This document shows, one piece after another, positions 13,217-23,700 of a stretch of 64,000 nt of DNA. The number at the start of each line of letters is the position of its first letter. Position 1 is the first letter of the stretch. The notes beneath the pieces are model-generated. The model saw nothing but the letters and a program-made list of their open reading frames with translations. It made no database searches and was not told the origin of the DNA. Position numbers and translations under genes: made by a program. The stretch comes from Plotosus lineatus (taxonomy: Eukaryota; Chordata; Actinopteri; Siluriformes; Plotosidae). Location: contig CM045733.1 in NCBI GenBank assembly GCA_024760905.1, positions 35,616,001 to 35,680,000 on the forward strand, in the 5' to 3' direction.

Positions 13217-14755
13217 TTCCAAAAACGTTATGACACTATATAATTGTAAATAAAAATTGAATGCAATGATGTGGAAGTGCCAAATTTCAATATTTGATTC
13301 TCAATAGAACATAGATGACAGGGTCAAAAGTTTAAAGTGAGAAAATGTATAATTTTAAGGGAAAAATATGTTGATTTTAACTTTCACGGTGTAAATAAAT
13401 CTCAAAAAAGTTCTGACAAGGCCATTTTCATCACTGTGAGGCATCCCCTCTTCTTACAACAGTTTGCAAACGTCTGGGGACCGAGGAGACAAGTTTCTCA
13501 AGTTTAGAAATAGGAATACTGTCCCATTCTTGTCTAATACAGGTCTCTAACTGTTTAACTGTCTTGGGTCTTCTTTGTTGCACCTTCCTCTGTATGATGC
13601 GCCAAATGTTCTCTATAGGTGAAAGATCTGGACTGCAGGTTGGCCATTTCAATACCCGAATCCTTTTCCTACGCAGCCATGATGTTGTAATTAATGCTGC
13701 ATGTGGTCTGGCATTATCATGTTGAAAAATGCAAGGTCCTCTGAAAGTGACGACGTCTGGATGGGAATACCTTTCTGCATTGATGGTGTCTTTTCAGATG
13801 TTCAAGCTGGCCATGCCACACACACTCATGCCATCCCATACCATGACTGATGCAGGCTTCTGAACTGAGCGCTAATAACTTGGGTTGTCCTTGTCCTTTT
13901 TAGTCCGTCATGGGGTCCCAGTTTTCCATAAAGAACTTCGAATCGTGATTTTTATGACCTCAGAACAATTTTCCACTTTGCCACACTCTATTTTGAATGA
14001 CCTCTGGCCCAGAGAAAACGCCTATGCTTCTGGGCCCTATTTAGAAATGGCTTCTTCTTTGTACTGTAGAGTTTCAGCTGGCGACGGTGGATGGCACGGT
14101 GGATTGTGTTCACCCACAATGGTTTCTGTAAGTATTGCTGAGCCCATTCTGTGATTTCCCTTCCTGTTTGTGGTGCAGTGCCGTTTAAGGGCCCGAAGAT
14201 CACAGGCAACCAGTATGGTTTTTTGGCCTTGACCCTTACACACAGAGATTGTTCCAGATTCTCTGAATCTTTGGATGATGTTATGCACTGTAGATAATGA
14301 TAACATCAAACTCTTTTTAATTTTTCACTTGCAAACACCTCTCTGATATTGGTCCACTATCTTTATGCGCAACATTGGGGGAATTGGTGATTCTCTACAC
14401 ATCTTCGCTTCTGAGAGACACTGCCACTCTGAGAAGCTCTTTTTATACTCAGTCATGTTGCCAATGGACCTCATTAGTGGTACTTGGTCCTCCAGCTGTT
14501 TGTTATAAGTGCAATTCACTTTTTCACCCTCTTATTGCTTCTTATCACTACCTGTCCCAAGTTTTTGAGATTTGTTGACCCCATGAAATTTAAAATCAAC
14601 ATATTTTTCCCTTAAAATGATACATTTTCTCAGTTTAGACTTTTGACCCTGTCATCCATGTTCTGTTTGGGATAATATATTGAAATTTACTTCCACATCA
14701 GTGCATTCAATTTTTATTCACAATTTGTATAGTGTCCCAATTTGTTTTGGAATCC

Positions 14756-14757
<2 letters not shown>
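13210..14757 (-). mobile_element. Tc1/mariner-like transposon 1 with ~200-bp inverted repeats
   Basis: The left 200 bp (from CTGATTCCAAAAACGTTATG) match the complement of the right 200 bp (from ACCGGATTCCAAAACAAATT), including the shared blocks ATAAAAATTGAATGCA, GATGACAGGGTCAAAAGT and AAGGGAAAAATATGTTGATT. The remains of a transposase lie between on the minus strand. It sits in a TA repeat on the left and next to a TG repeat on the right. Confidence 0.9.
13431..14510 (-). pseudogene. Tc1-like transposase remnant (transposon 1)
   Basis: Fragments in different frames give an N-terminal HTH-like part (LSTVHNIIQRFRESGTI), AQKHRRFLWARGHSKW, HDNARPHAALITTSWL and a C-terminal SPDLSPIENIWRIIQRKV. 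The second Asp (in HDNARPH) and the Glu (in PIENIW) of the DDE triad are visible. Where the first Asp is expected (VLWSDES-type motif) the sequence has a stop codon at 13952-13954. With several frameshifts it cannot be functional. Confidence 0.88.

Positions 14758-14823
<66 letters not shown>
14758..14823. repeat. (TG)n microsatellite
   Basis: About 33 TG units abutting transposon 1. Confidence 0.97.
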
Positions 14824-14827
<4 letters not shown>

Positions 14828-15510
14828 CACATAAAAAAGCTGGAAAATGGCTACGTGATAATGTTTCAATCATCAGTTGTTAACAGTTTTAGCCCATTTG
14901 TGTCAATGTTCATGTTGGTAGTTCTGAGATGCTTTTAAGCTCATGATAGTTGTAAAAAGTCCTGTCAGCCTCAACCAGTCTCTGATGCCTTCCATCTTCT
15001 CAGCAAGACGTCCACAGAACTGGATGCGTAATTTCTTTAATTTTACTCTATTGAGAATAGACCTGGGTACCAGATAGCTGCAATCGGCTGGCTGCTTCAT
15101 GGAGCGGCTGGCCAGCTGCTCAGCATGGTCATTTAGAAGAGCTAACGGCCTATGAATAAACATGGCTTAACAAAACATTTACCTAACAACAAAACATTAA
15201 CTTAATGCTTAACCTAATTGAAATGGTGGATTTTAGTCTTAGGAACGTCATGTGAGGGTCTTTTCCAGTCTTGTGTATAAATCTGTGAATGGCAACTACG
15301 TCAGCAAGTTTACATTGGAGGCAATCATATGCTTAATGATTTAAATCAGAGGCGCCTGGCTTTTTCAAAAAATAAAATATCAGCAGGTATAAAAGGTTGT
15401 GCAGAGGCATAAAAGAGAAGAAAGAAACTATAGAAGTGCTGTGGGCGAAAATCCCAGTAGACCAACACTTCCTGAGTTTCTCAAAGCAGTCCTGACATCA
15501 ACCACTTCAC

Positions 15511-15512
<2 letters not shown>
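14824..15512. other. Intronic stretch with an unrecognised 86-codon minus-strand frame
   Basis: The minus frame 15163-14903 (LLNDHAEQLASRSMKQPADC...KLKKLRIQFCGRL) looks less random than its surroundings, but I do not recognise it; a decayed coding fragment is possible. The remainder is featureless. Confidence 0.3.

Positions 15513-15553
<41 letters not shown>
15513..15553. repeat. (TG)n microsatellite
   Basis: About 20 TG units. Confidence 0.95.
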
Positions 15554-15556
<3 letters not shown>

Positions 15557-15728
15557 AAGACTGCTTTAATATGATTAATTGTGTATTAAAGTTGTACATA
15601 TGAAATCGATATTCTGGATGAATTGGTTGTCAATGCGTCTGAAGTTTACAATAGTACACTGAGGCCTGCAAGTATGAATTTTTTTCCAAAATGTAAACTT
15701 GTTAGGATAGTAGTACAACCACTTGCAA

Positions 15729-15730
<2 letters not shown>

Positions 15731-15785
<55 letters not shown>
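15731..15785. repeat. (CT)n microsatellite
   Basis: About 27 CT units; a second one at 15943-15997 follows closely. Confidence 0.97.
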
Positions 15786-15787
<2 letters not shown>

Positions 15788-15939
15788 CCTCCCTTTCACT
15801 CACGCGCACACACAGTGTAAAATGTTGGTGGGTGGTGTGTATTTTTTTTTTTTCAACAGCTTTTCAGGACTCACACACTGACACAGCTCTCTCTCCATTT
15901 GTGACATTTAGTGAGAGCAAGCCTGGTTTCCATGGTGAC

Positions 15940-15942
<3 letters not shown>

Positions 15943-15997
<55 letters not shown>
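15943..15997. repeat. (CT)n microsatellite merging into a splice polypyrimidine tract
   Basis: About 27 CT units that continue as almost pure pyrimidine (with eight consecutive C) to the acceptor at 16049. Confidence 0.97.
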
Positions 15998-16001
<4 letters not shown>

Positions 16002-16049
16002 CCCTCTTTCCACCCCCCCCCTCTGTCTGACTCTCTGCCTTACTCTTAG

Positions 16050-16163
16050 GCTTTGCAGGTGGATGTTCGGCAGTTGAACATAAGCCTCTTGCGGACGTTC
16101 CGTGAAGGCGTGGCTGCTGCCCTGGACATCTCACCACGAAGAGTACACATCAATCGTCTAAAT
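16050..16163 (+). CDS. ptprr: ptprr exon: membrane-distal ectodomain segment
   Basis: 114 bp, 38 codons, phase 0-0, starting ALQVDVRQLNISLL and ending VHINRLN, followed by donor GTAAGA. It lies in the extracellular part of the receptor and carries one N-glycosylation sequon (N-I-S). Two acceptors compete: AG at 16048-16049, after a long pyrimidine tract, and AG at 16057-16058 (TTTGCAG). The upstream one is preferred because the extra residues A-L-Q match the equivalent T-L-Q in mammalian PTPRR as I recall it. The second keeps frame and removes three residues. The preceding exon is outside the window or unrecognised. Confidence 0.9.
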
Positions 16164-16727
16164 GTAAGAGAACAATGTTGAGTTACATCACTTTTTTTCT
16201 CTTCACTTTTAACTGTGATTTTCTGTGATTGTGCTTTTCTGTTTTGCTTCTGTTTACCTGTTTTTTTGTGCTCACAGTTGGCCGCTTTGTTCTTTGTTTA
16301 CATTTTTTTTTTCATCGCTGCAGGAAGCTCCTTCGTTACTTAACTCATATGTTTAATGAAACAAGTGTAAAACTCAACAAGTGTAAAAGTGAGCTGTGAG
16401 GAAAGCCTGAGTAGTTTTAGGGATGGGTGCTCTGCCGTGCTTTTTTCCTCATGAAACTCATAGTTGTGCTAAACACCATATGAGTATCAACTTTACTACT
16501 ATTTATAAAAATTGTTTTACAAGGAAGTTCCTTTTTTTGATTAATTTAAAGGATTGGCTGATTTTTCAAAATATTGTATTTATGTCAGTTATATTTCAAA
16601 GAACTGAGACAGACAATAAAAACAGTAGGATACACAAGTCCATACATGGACATATGATATGTGTACTGCTTACATTTCTATAAGTCATTCTATTGAGTAA
16701 ATCCACTACATGTGAAAATAACTACAA

Positions 16728-16730
<3 letters not shown>
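16164..16730. other. Intronic stretch, nothing recognised
   Basis: Intron following the ALQVDV exon; open frames here show no conserved features. Confidence 0.5.
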
Positions 16731-16731
<1 letters not shown>

Positions 16732-16782
<51 letters not shown>

Positions 16783-16787
16783 GTGCA

Positions 16788-16836
<49 letters not shown>
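16732..16836. repeat. Compound (CT)n(TA)n(TG)n(TA)n microsatellite
   Basis: Four consecutive dinucleotide blocks directly upstream of a SINE. Confidence 0.95.
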
Positions 16837-16843
<7 letters not shown>

Positions 16844-16860
16844 GTCTGTCTTCCTGTCTT

Positions 16861-17202
16861 CCTTTCTGCTTTTTCCCTTTTACTTGGGAGTCGCCACAGC
16901 GAATCATTTTGATTCGCACGTTTAATTTTGCAGAGGTTTTTACGTCGGATGCCCTTCTTGTCTGTCACAACCATTTTAGCAAGGGATAGAAACACGCTGA
17001 CGACTTTGCAGCCTACTCTTTAGGAAAGTCAGCAAAGGGTCTTTTACATGCCTCTCACCATAGACAGTGAGAGACATGGCCCGCCTTTGATAACCCAGTT
17101 AGCCGCACTGGGGGGACAGTGACAACCTTGTGGAGAGTGGGATTCGAACCCCCAACCTTTGGATCAGCGATCCAGCGCCCTATACCACTAGATCACCATT
17201 GC

Positions 17203-17205
<3 letters not shown>
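16861..17205 (-). mobile_element. SINE family A, full-length, RTE-like tail
   Basis: On the minus strand: head GGGGCAATGGTGATCTAGTG, A-box-like GTGGTATAGGG region, B-box-like GGTTCGAATCCCAC, body (GTCTATGGTGAGAGGCATG, CTGACTTTCC), then tail GATTCGCTGTGGCGACTCCC...GGGAAAAAGCAGAAAGG. About 345 bp. It is embedded in a TA repeat that resumes on the other side. Confidence 0.9.

Positions 17206-17237
<32 letters not shown>
17206..17237. repeat. (TA)n microsatellite
   Basis: Continues the TA array upstream of the SINE. Confidence 0.95.
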
Positions 17238-17241
<4 letters not shown>

Positions 17242-17375
17242 AAAATAAAAGGACAGGACAAAGACTTTCTATTGAAACTCCATTTATCACTACAGATCTG
17301 TTTCGAGGGGTGGTGAAACCATCCTCTCTCTTCAGGTGATTATAGAAGAATAAAGAATTATATGAGTTTATATGT

Positions 17376-17640
17376 AGAGTTTGCATGTTCTCTTCATGCT
17401 TGCGTGGGCTTCCTCTGGGTACTCTGGTTTCTTCCCACATTCCAAAAACCAGCACAATAGGCTAACTGTTGCTCCTCATTGCCAACAGGTGTGAGTGTGA
17501 GTGTGAATGGTAGTGTGTTTTTTTCATTCAATGGTCTGATGAGCTGTCCACGGTGTACCTTGTCTTCGCTCACAGTTGGCTGAGATAGGCTCTAGCCTTC
17601 CTGTGACCCTAATTAGGATTAACTGGCTCAGAAAATAAAC
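17376..17640 (+). mobile_element. Repeat C, 5'-truncated copy
   Basis: GAGTTTGCATGTTCTCTTCA, GCGTGGGCTTCCTCTGGGTA, TTCCCACATTCCAAAAACC, then the GAGCTGTCCACGGTGTACCT and CTGTGACCCTAATTAGGATT tail. Confidence 0.75.
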
Positions 17641-17649
17641 TAAATGATG

Positions 17650-18420
17650 AAGTTATTGACATGTATGGGTTTTTTTTTTGTTATTTTTATGTATTAATAA
17701 TAATTATATATTACAATATATTTATCATTAATATGTATTTAATATGTATATTACATATATTAATACATATAGTAATGTACTTTCTTTCTTTAGAATTACA
17801 CTTCTTATCTTATAACAAGTGTCATGACTCTATCATCAAAATCTGATACAAGTAATAAGAGTGATATATTTATTAACCACATTGTTATCAACTACTTCCC
17901 TTCCTGTGGTCACCCCCAACCCCCAAAAAATTTCTGACATTTTTTACGATCAGTTTCAGCAGTGTTGTCGTGTTTTAGTTTTATGGTGTAATGTGAACAT
18001 GATTGCAATAAATTTGAATTTTTATAGGTAACTTTCTAATGGGTAAAATGTTCTTGTTTTTCTCTTTCCTTCTCTTTTAAATACAAACTGATATTTTGTA
18101 TGACATTTTGCTCCTAAAGGCAATGTTGTAGATATAAGAGAGAGTAGTTGACAAAAAACAGAATGTGATACACTGCTCGTGCTCGTGCTCTTGGTTCCTC
18201 CAAACATTATTTATGAAACTTTTAGTTAAACTATTAATTAGACACTCACAAAAGTGTAACATATGACATACAAACAAAATACACCATGAATATACTGCAC
18301 GGACAGTTCTTTTATTTCTACCAGCCTCTGTATTTTATACTTTTGTTTATAATGTTAGATTTATATTCTTGTTCCTATTCTTGCGTTTTTTCCTGTTTCT
18401 TTATTCTTCATGATTTTTTT
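17650..18420. other. Intronic stretch, nothing recognised
   Basis: Very AT-rich; no repeat termini or coding seen. Confidence 0.5.
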
Positions 18421-18427
18421 TTTACAG

Positions 18428-18577
18428 GAACAGAAAAATGGCATTGAGTTGTATGTGACGTCAGACAGAACTGGAGCTTTGGATTTGGTGTCCTCAGAGG
18501 AAGTAATCCGTTCACTCAACATCAACACCCTGCACAGAAGTCTTGGCTCTTTTGGCATCACCGAGGTTTCGGCTGAG
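18428..18577 (+). CDS. ptprr: ptprr exon: membrane-proximal ectodomain segment
   Basis: 150 bp, 50 codons, phase 0-0. The peptide runs from EQKNGIELYV through SSEEVIRSLNINTLHRSL to GITEVSAE. The SEEV-RSLNIN-LH-SL-FGITEVS pattern is diagnostic for PTPRR. The acceptor is TTTTTTTTACAG. The donor is GTTTGT, weaker than consensus at +3 and +4. Together with the previous exon it could form a small SEA/phogrin-like ectodomain; that fold is inference. No cysteines are present in this exon. Confidence 0.93.
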
Positions 18578-19330
18578 GTTTGTTGGCAGCAGAACACCAG
18601 GGTTTTTATTCAACGCATACCTAGTTTTTATTTACTTATTAAATTTTTAAATTTAAGTAACATGCATTTGGGTGCATGTGTTTATACTCTGCAGGCTTTT
18701 TATCACCATGAAAGGTATTGAAATAAAAGGAAAAAAAATGACATTTTCCTTTTGAATCAGGCCGAACCATCAAAACAAGCTCACATTGTTCCTTGCTCTT
18801 AGTCTGAAGTTTCACATGAATAATAATGTTGTTTGTTGTATGCCCACGATGAAATACTTTCTACTGAACAGACATGTAAATTTTCTCTAAAGTGGCAAGT
18901 TAAACGATTTAAATGAAGCAATTAGTGCCTCTTCAGATACAAGCACTTTTGTGGAAAAGACCAGCATTGCTTAGCGATTAACGTAACAAAGATCAAAGGT
19001 GTTCAGTTTGATAAGCAGATTATTTTTTGCTAGAGAAAATCATTTACTTATCATACTCAGTTTAGACGCAAGTTCAAATATCCGTGTATTACCTCAGAGT
19101 TTTGGTGGAGGTTTTCTCATCACCAGTATTTGTTTTGTTCTTGTAAACAAAATCCTCATCACACCAGCAAATGGATTTTCAACAAACTTGGTGGGGACAT
19201 GACCCTTCAGGAGTCCCAGAGATGACTGGATTTTGGAACATTTAGGTCAAACATCAAGGTCAGCGCACGTCACAAACTTTTGGAGATAGGGCACTTTTAA
19301 ACCAGTACTATTACAATGAAACACTAATGG
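18578..19330. other. Intronic stretch, nothing recognised
   Basis: No conserved frame or repeat recognised. Around 19100-19270 there is wording like GGTGGAGGTTTTCTC...CACTTTTAAACC that may be an old repeat. Confidence 0.4.
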
Positions 19331-19337
19331 GAAGCCA

Positions 19338-19990
19338 TATATGTACAGAGGTACGTTGACTTATGAGTGTCCCTTATAACGCATTTTCCATGATACGAGC
19401 TTCGATCCCATCAAAAATCTGCTCCATCCAACGAGAAAAATTTTGATTTTTGAGCCCTACTGGGGAAATGACTTTTCCTGGCTGATTAGTCTCATATTGT
19501 TCCATGCGTATTCCTCCGCGCTGTGCTAACGTTTTGTGCAGTGCTTCTCAATTATTTTCTGTGACGCCCCGTCTAGGAAGAAAAAAACCCATTTCACACA
19601 CCCCCGAACGCCACACGCGCAACTATAGTGTTTACTGCACTTCATATTGTTTGCTCGGTGCTTTTTCCCTGCACCATAGCGCGACAATGAGAGTGCCACT
19701 ACCAACTACTGTAGTGCATATGCACTTACACTTAATTCTAGTACAGTATGGCAAAAAAGCATGTTACTCAGGGTCATACATGCCCCCCTGGCATCACACC
19801 ATGCCCCCCAAGGGGGGCACGCCCTATTATTTGAGAAGCACTGGCCTTGTGGTTCACCACAAGCCTTTCCTTACTGGGCTTCTTTGTGCACCCGCACAAA
19901 ATTCTCCTCTGTTACGCACCACCTCCTGCCTGCCCACGTGACATCTTCGCTGCAATTGATCATCGGAAGAGTTAGTTGACTTATTGTTTA
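19338..19990. mobile_element. MITE-like fragment (ACAGAGGTACGTTGACTTATG) containing a hAT-like MITE
   Basis: Starts with a terminus resembling M2/pogo ends (GTACAGAGGTACGTTGAC). It is interrupted at 19539-19843 by another element. The far end was not found. Confidence 0.45.
19539..19843. mobile_element. hAT-like non-autonomous element
   Basis: Ends CAGTGCTTCTCAATTATTTT and its complement ATTATTTGAGAAGCACTG, typical of hAT-Charlie-type termini. The 8-bp flanks GTTTTGTG and GCCTTGTG match at 6 of 8. A relative that lacks the left end is at about 37605-37836. Confidence 0.7.
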
Positions 19991-20099
19991 TTCTTGTTTT
20001 ATTACTATTTATTATTGATTATTATTAATTTTAATGTACATGTATTATTAATAAATATTTATTGTTTTTACATGTTTATCTTTAATACATTAGGTCATG

Positions 20100-20475
20100 T
20101 CTGTGGCAGACTGAAGAGCATGTTATCACTTCAGTCAACTTTTTCTTCCTTGATGGCATGGATATAAAACGGGGACTCAAATAATGAAAGAGTGGTTCTG
20201 GAAGCATGAGAAATAATTTTCACTTATGTATTGTAACCCCAGAGACCTGACCCTAACCTTAACTAATGTCTTTAGGATGTTCTGGAGAAAACTTTATGGA
20301 GTGGATCAATTTCTCCATCATCAGTTTATGTTGGTTAAATAAAGAACCCAACTCGGGATGGAAATTAATGTTGTGATGTTGCTTTAGTTGTTGAAACAAT
20401 GCCATTACACACTGCAGTCAAGGCTACAGGTGGTCCAACAAAAGTATGAGGGTTTCAGACATTGATATTACATGA
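20100..20475 (+). mobile_element. Tc1/mariner transposase C-terminal remnant
   Basis: Shares CTGATGGCATGGAT, GGGATGTTCTGGAGAAAAC-type and GGCTACAGGTGGTCCAACAAA segments with 46430-46714 and 47283-47320. The translation approximates ...WDVLEKTL...KGGPTK, the end of a Tc1-like transposase. Heavily decayed. Confidence 0.55.
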
Positions 20476-20753
20476 CGATGCATATTTTGACTTGATAAAA
20501 TAATTATTTTCACTGACCACTTCAGCGCAATTCAGCAGACATTTCACTAATGTGCTGCATTCTAGTGTATTAATAATCAGAATGAAAAGAAGTTTCCATT
20601 TTATTGTTGCCAGTCTGTCTTTTCAGTAGGCTGACAACAACAACCATCACTTCTGGTGATTATTAGCTGCAACGGTGTAGGCAATCGGGGGATGAGGACA
20701 TGACATTGAATTTACGCCTGTTCCAAACTGGGGTTCAGATAAAACTTCAGAGG

Positions 20754-20754
<1 letters not shown>

Positions 20755-20820
<66 letters not shown>
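20755..20820. repeat. (TG)n microsatellite upstream of the TM exon
   Basis: About 33 TG units, ending 328 nt before the exon at 21149. Confidence 0.97.
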
Positions 20821-20823
<3 letters not shown>

Positions 20824-21148
20824 GTGGGCAGGACTGGGGCGGGTGGGTTGAGCTTCCTGTCTCATTCCATATGTCAGAAAAAATTTATCTGAAGAGTGTT
20901 GTGCATGTTACTCCTTGCATCACCTGCAGACACCATAAGGATGCTTTTTTGTGGTGTGTGCTTGTAAGAGTGTGAGTACAAGTCCAGGCTTGGACTTGCT
21001 ACCCATGTTTGGACTGGTTGGTGAAATTTCAGACTTGCTCACACTTGCTGTTTGAGGTATGCTAGGCAAAGATGATTCTTTGAAGGATTTGTCATTCAGC
21101 CAGCATCGTGTTTAGGACACATCGTTTATATTTTTCTCTCTTCTCTAG

Positions 21149-21259
21149 AAGAATGTACTTCAAGGTCAGCATGAGAGGGACAACGTTTGGAGTAACGAAA
21201 GTTTCTTTGTGGTGGTTATCTTCCTCACTATCTTCATCATAATTGTCACCTGTTTAATG
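21149..21259 (+). CDS. ptprr: ptprr exon: juxtamembrane stalk and transmembrane helix
   Basis: 111 bp, 37 codons, phase 0-0. It starts KNVLQGQHERDNVWSNES, including an N-E-S sequon just outside the membrane, then a hydrophobic helix FFVVVIFLTIFIIIVTCLM that ends at the donor GTAGGT. This is the only membrane segment visible. A 70-bp (CA)n tract begins 22 nt after the donor, and (TG)n tracts lie about 330 nt upstream and 180 nt downstream. Skipping the exon would keep frame and delete the anchor. Confidence 0.95.
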
Positions 21260-21278
21260 GTAGGTTTACCGCTTTTGT

Positions 21279-21281
<3 letters not shown>

Positions 21282-21342
<61 letters not shown>

Positions 21343-21352
21343 CACACACACA
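21282..21352. repeat. (CA)n microsatellite just after the TM exon donor
   Basis: About 30 CA units starting 22 nt downstream of the donor, then TACACACACACATG. Confidence 0.97.
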
Positions 21353-21436
21353 TGTTCGCACTTTCTCACAGTCTTATCTATGGATTCACTGTAATGAGGA
21401 TTGAGGATTGTGTAAAATTAGGCCGCCTTCTCGAAG

Positions 21437-21439
<3 letters not shown>

Positions 21440-21504
<65 letters not shown>
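21440..21504. repeat. (TG)n microsatellite, complementary to the CA tract
   Basis: About 32 TG units about 90 nt after the CA tract; the two could pair as a hairpin in the pre-mRNA. Confidence 0.97.
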
Positions 21505-21505
<1 letters not shown>

Positions 21506-23330
21506 CATGGCCTCAAGTAAGATGTTGCCTAAGACTCTGAATATCCACCCACGCTTTGCACCTCTACCACTTCCTGCTTCACATGAATAATACATGCTTG
21601 TCTCAGAAGACATTATATGTTTCCGAGGGGTTTGAGCTGAAATCTAAAATCTCACATTAACGTCCTGAAAGGAACAGTGCAGACATTCACACAATTTTAC
21701 AACATACTTTTTCATTTTATTCTATGTTATTTTTTAATTGCAACATGTCAAGTGATACAACCGAGTACAATAAAGAAGGAGAGAACAAACGTGAAAAACT
21801 GTGATGATGCATGAGCAGCGTGATAGCAGAAAAGAGGTGCAGAGAGAGTGAAAGACCAAAAGACAGCAAGAGGTAACAGAAAGTGGAAAAAAAAATGTGT
21901 GGTTGTACTTGAGAGAGAGAGAGAGAGAGAGAGAGGAAGTTTGTGGTCGTGTCCCTTCAGCTTCTGGAGAACTCGGCTTTCGGTTTCAGTTGTGATCGAT
22001 GTGACATCTCCCATTCTTACACTGTGACTAGTTAACGTTCATTCTTGCTGCCTCCATCGATTCGTCTTAATGAACCTGTAGGATGACATTAGTGTCAAGC
22101 TGCTCAACTGCTCACCTGATTGGCTGAGATCCGTAAGCCCATTTCAAGTAAGCTGGAAGCTTAAATCCAGGAAGGTTTTTTCCTCCTCTCCTCTCTGCGT
22201 TTTGACAGTAAAGGGAACTTCCGGTCAGTGGTGCTCACCAAGGTAAGGACAGATTCATGGCTGAGTGTCGTTTTTGTAGAAGTTCTGAATATTACACACT
22301 CATAGTGAACAGTCTGTTTTGTTAAAGACAAATCAGTGTCTGAACAGAGACACATTTCGGCAGTATCTGTTAGAACTCGCAGAATTTTTATATCTTTTGA
22401 TAAATGCTGTGTTTTTTTTAATACACACGCCTTTCTCGCTGATAAAGAAGGGGACTGTCTGTCACTCTCTCTCGGAATGAAGCAATCTGCAAGAGAAAAG
22501 ATAAAATTTGTTGGATGAAGACATTTCAGGTTTAAGGATAAATAATATATGTTATTTCTCAATATGAGATTATTGTTGTATATAACAAATATAAGGTCAA
22601 ATGTAAGATCTTTATCATGACATTTTCTTTTTTGTTTAAAATAAACCATTTGATGCTTAAAATAAATGAAAAAATATCTAGAAACAGGCTTAATAATTTT
22701 CTATCTGTTTAGAAACTCAAATAAAGTGAAATATTCGTCGAATCTGCTGACATTTTAGTGATTTTCCCTGAGTAAAGCGTCAGTTTGTAACATGCTCCTC
22801 TTTAAGATGCTTTCAACAGGTGTTGCTTCATCAGTGTTACTCAATGGGAAGCTAGAAGCGTCAAAAATCATTTTCTTGAGCAAATGTGGAAGTGCTCAAC
22901 TGAAAGTGTGTTTAAAATTGTCAAATGGTGTTGAAAAGTGATAGTGTTTCAGCCAATACTGCACAGGCAGTCGAAACATTCATCTCAGTATCAGCAAATA
23001 GAAGAAAGGAGTTTTCAACAACAAGAATAATTCAACAGCATGACTGTGATTATATACACCATAATCCCAGTATTATTAAAGTATCCTAATCTAAAACCTG
23101 CACCATACCTTCCTGACCTGCATGTTATTTACTTCTGCTAAAAGAAGAAACTACAGATAAAATAAAAACAGTGGACCTCTGATACTGCACCTCAGCAAAC
23201 ACTGAACGTAATACCATCTTTGCAGGTTCATACACATAAATACTTCAGTAATCATGCTTTACCTTTAACCAGGCACCCTGACATAGCTACAGTTCCACAC
23301 TGCACTTATCATTTTTTCTTAATTCGTAAA
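21505..23330. other. Intronic stretch, nothing recognised
   Basis: Includes a (GA)n tract at 21911-21935. A 162-codon minus frame at 22649-22161 has no recognisable domain and is probably chance. Confidence 0.45.
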
Positions 23331-23339
23331 TTAGAAATA

Positions 23340-23700
23340 CCCATTCATTTTCTGAACCTAATCCTAATTAGGGTTGCGGGGAGGTTGGTGCCCATCTCAA
23401 TCGACTCCAGGTGAGGGCAAGGTACACCCTAGACAGCTTGCCAGGCCACCACAGGTGCACTCACACAGACATTCATGTTCACACTCACACTAGGGGAGAA
23501 TTTGAACAGCCAATTAACCTACTGCTCATGTTTTTGGACTGTGGGAGGAAACCGCAATACAATACCCAGAGGTAACCCACACAAGCACGGGGAGAACATG
23601 CAAACTCCACACAGAAACGCCCGAGCTGGGACTCAAACCCAGGACATTCTTGCTGTGAGGCACATGGGGAAACCACTATACCACCGTGCTGCCTGTTTTA
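23340..23700 (-). mobile_element. Repeat C, near full-length copy
   Basis: Minus-strand copy: CATTTTCTGAACCTAATCC at its 3' end, GGGAGGAAACCGCAATACA and GGGGAGAACATGCAAACTCC in the core, and a tRNA-like head complement (GGACTCAAACCCAGGAC, ACCACTATACCACCGTGCTG). A short head-only fragment follows at 23765-23840. Confidence 0.8.

Noticed and set aside
17110..17205. A possible tRNA gene (B-box-like GGTTCGAATCCCAC)
   Set aside because: The sequence continues into the SINE body, occurs in many copies and shows no complete cloverleaf or terminator; it is a SINE head.
19504..19941. 145-codon frame
   Set aside because: It overlaps the non-autonomous hAT-like element and crosses its borders.
22161..22649. 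162-codon minus-strand frame
   Set aside because: No domain, no splice context and AT-driven composition; most likely chance.
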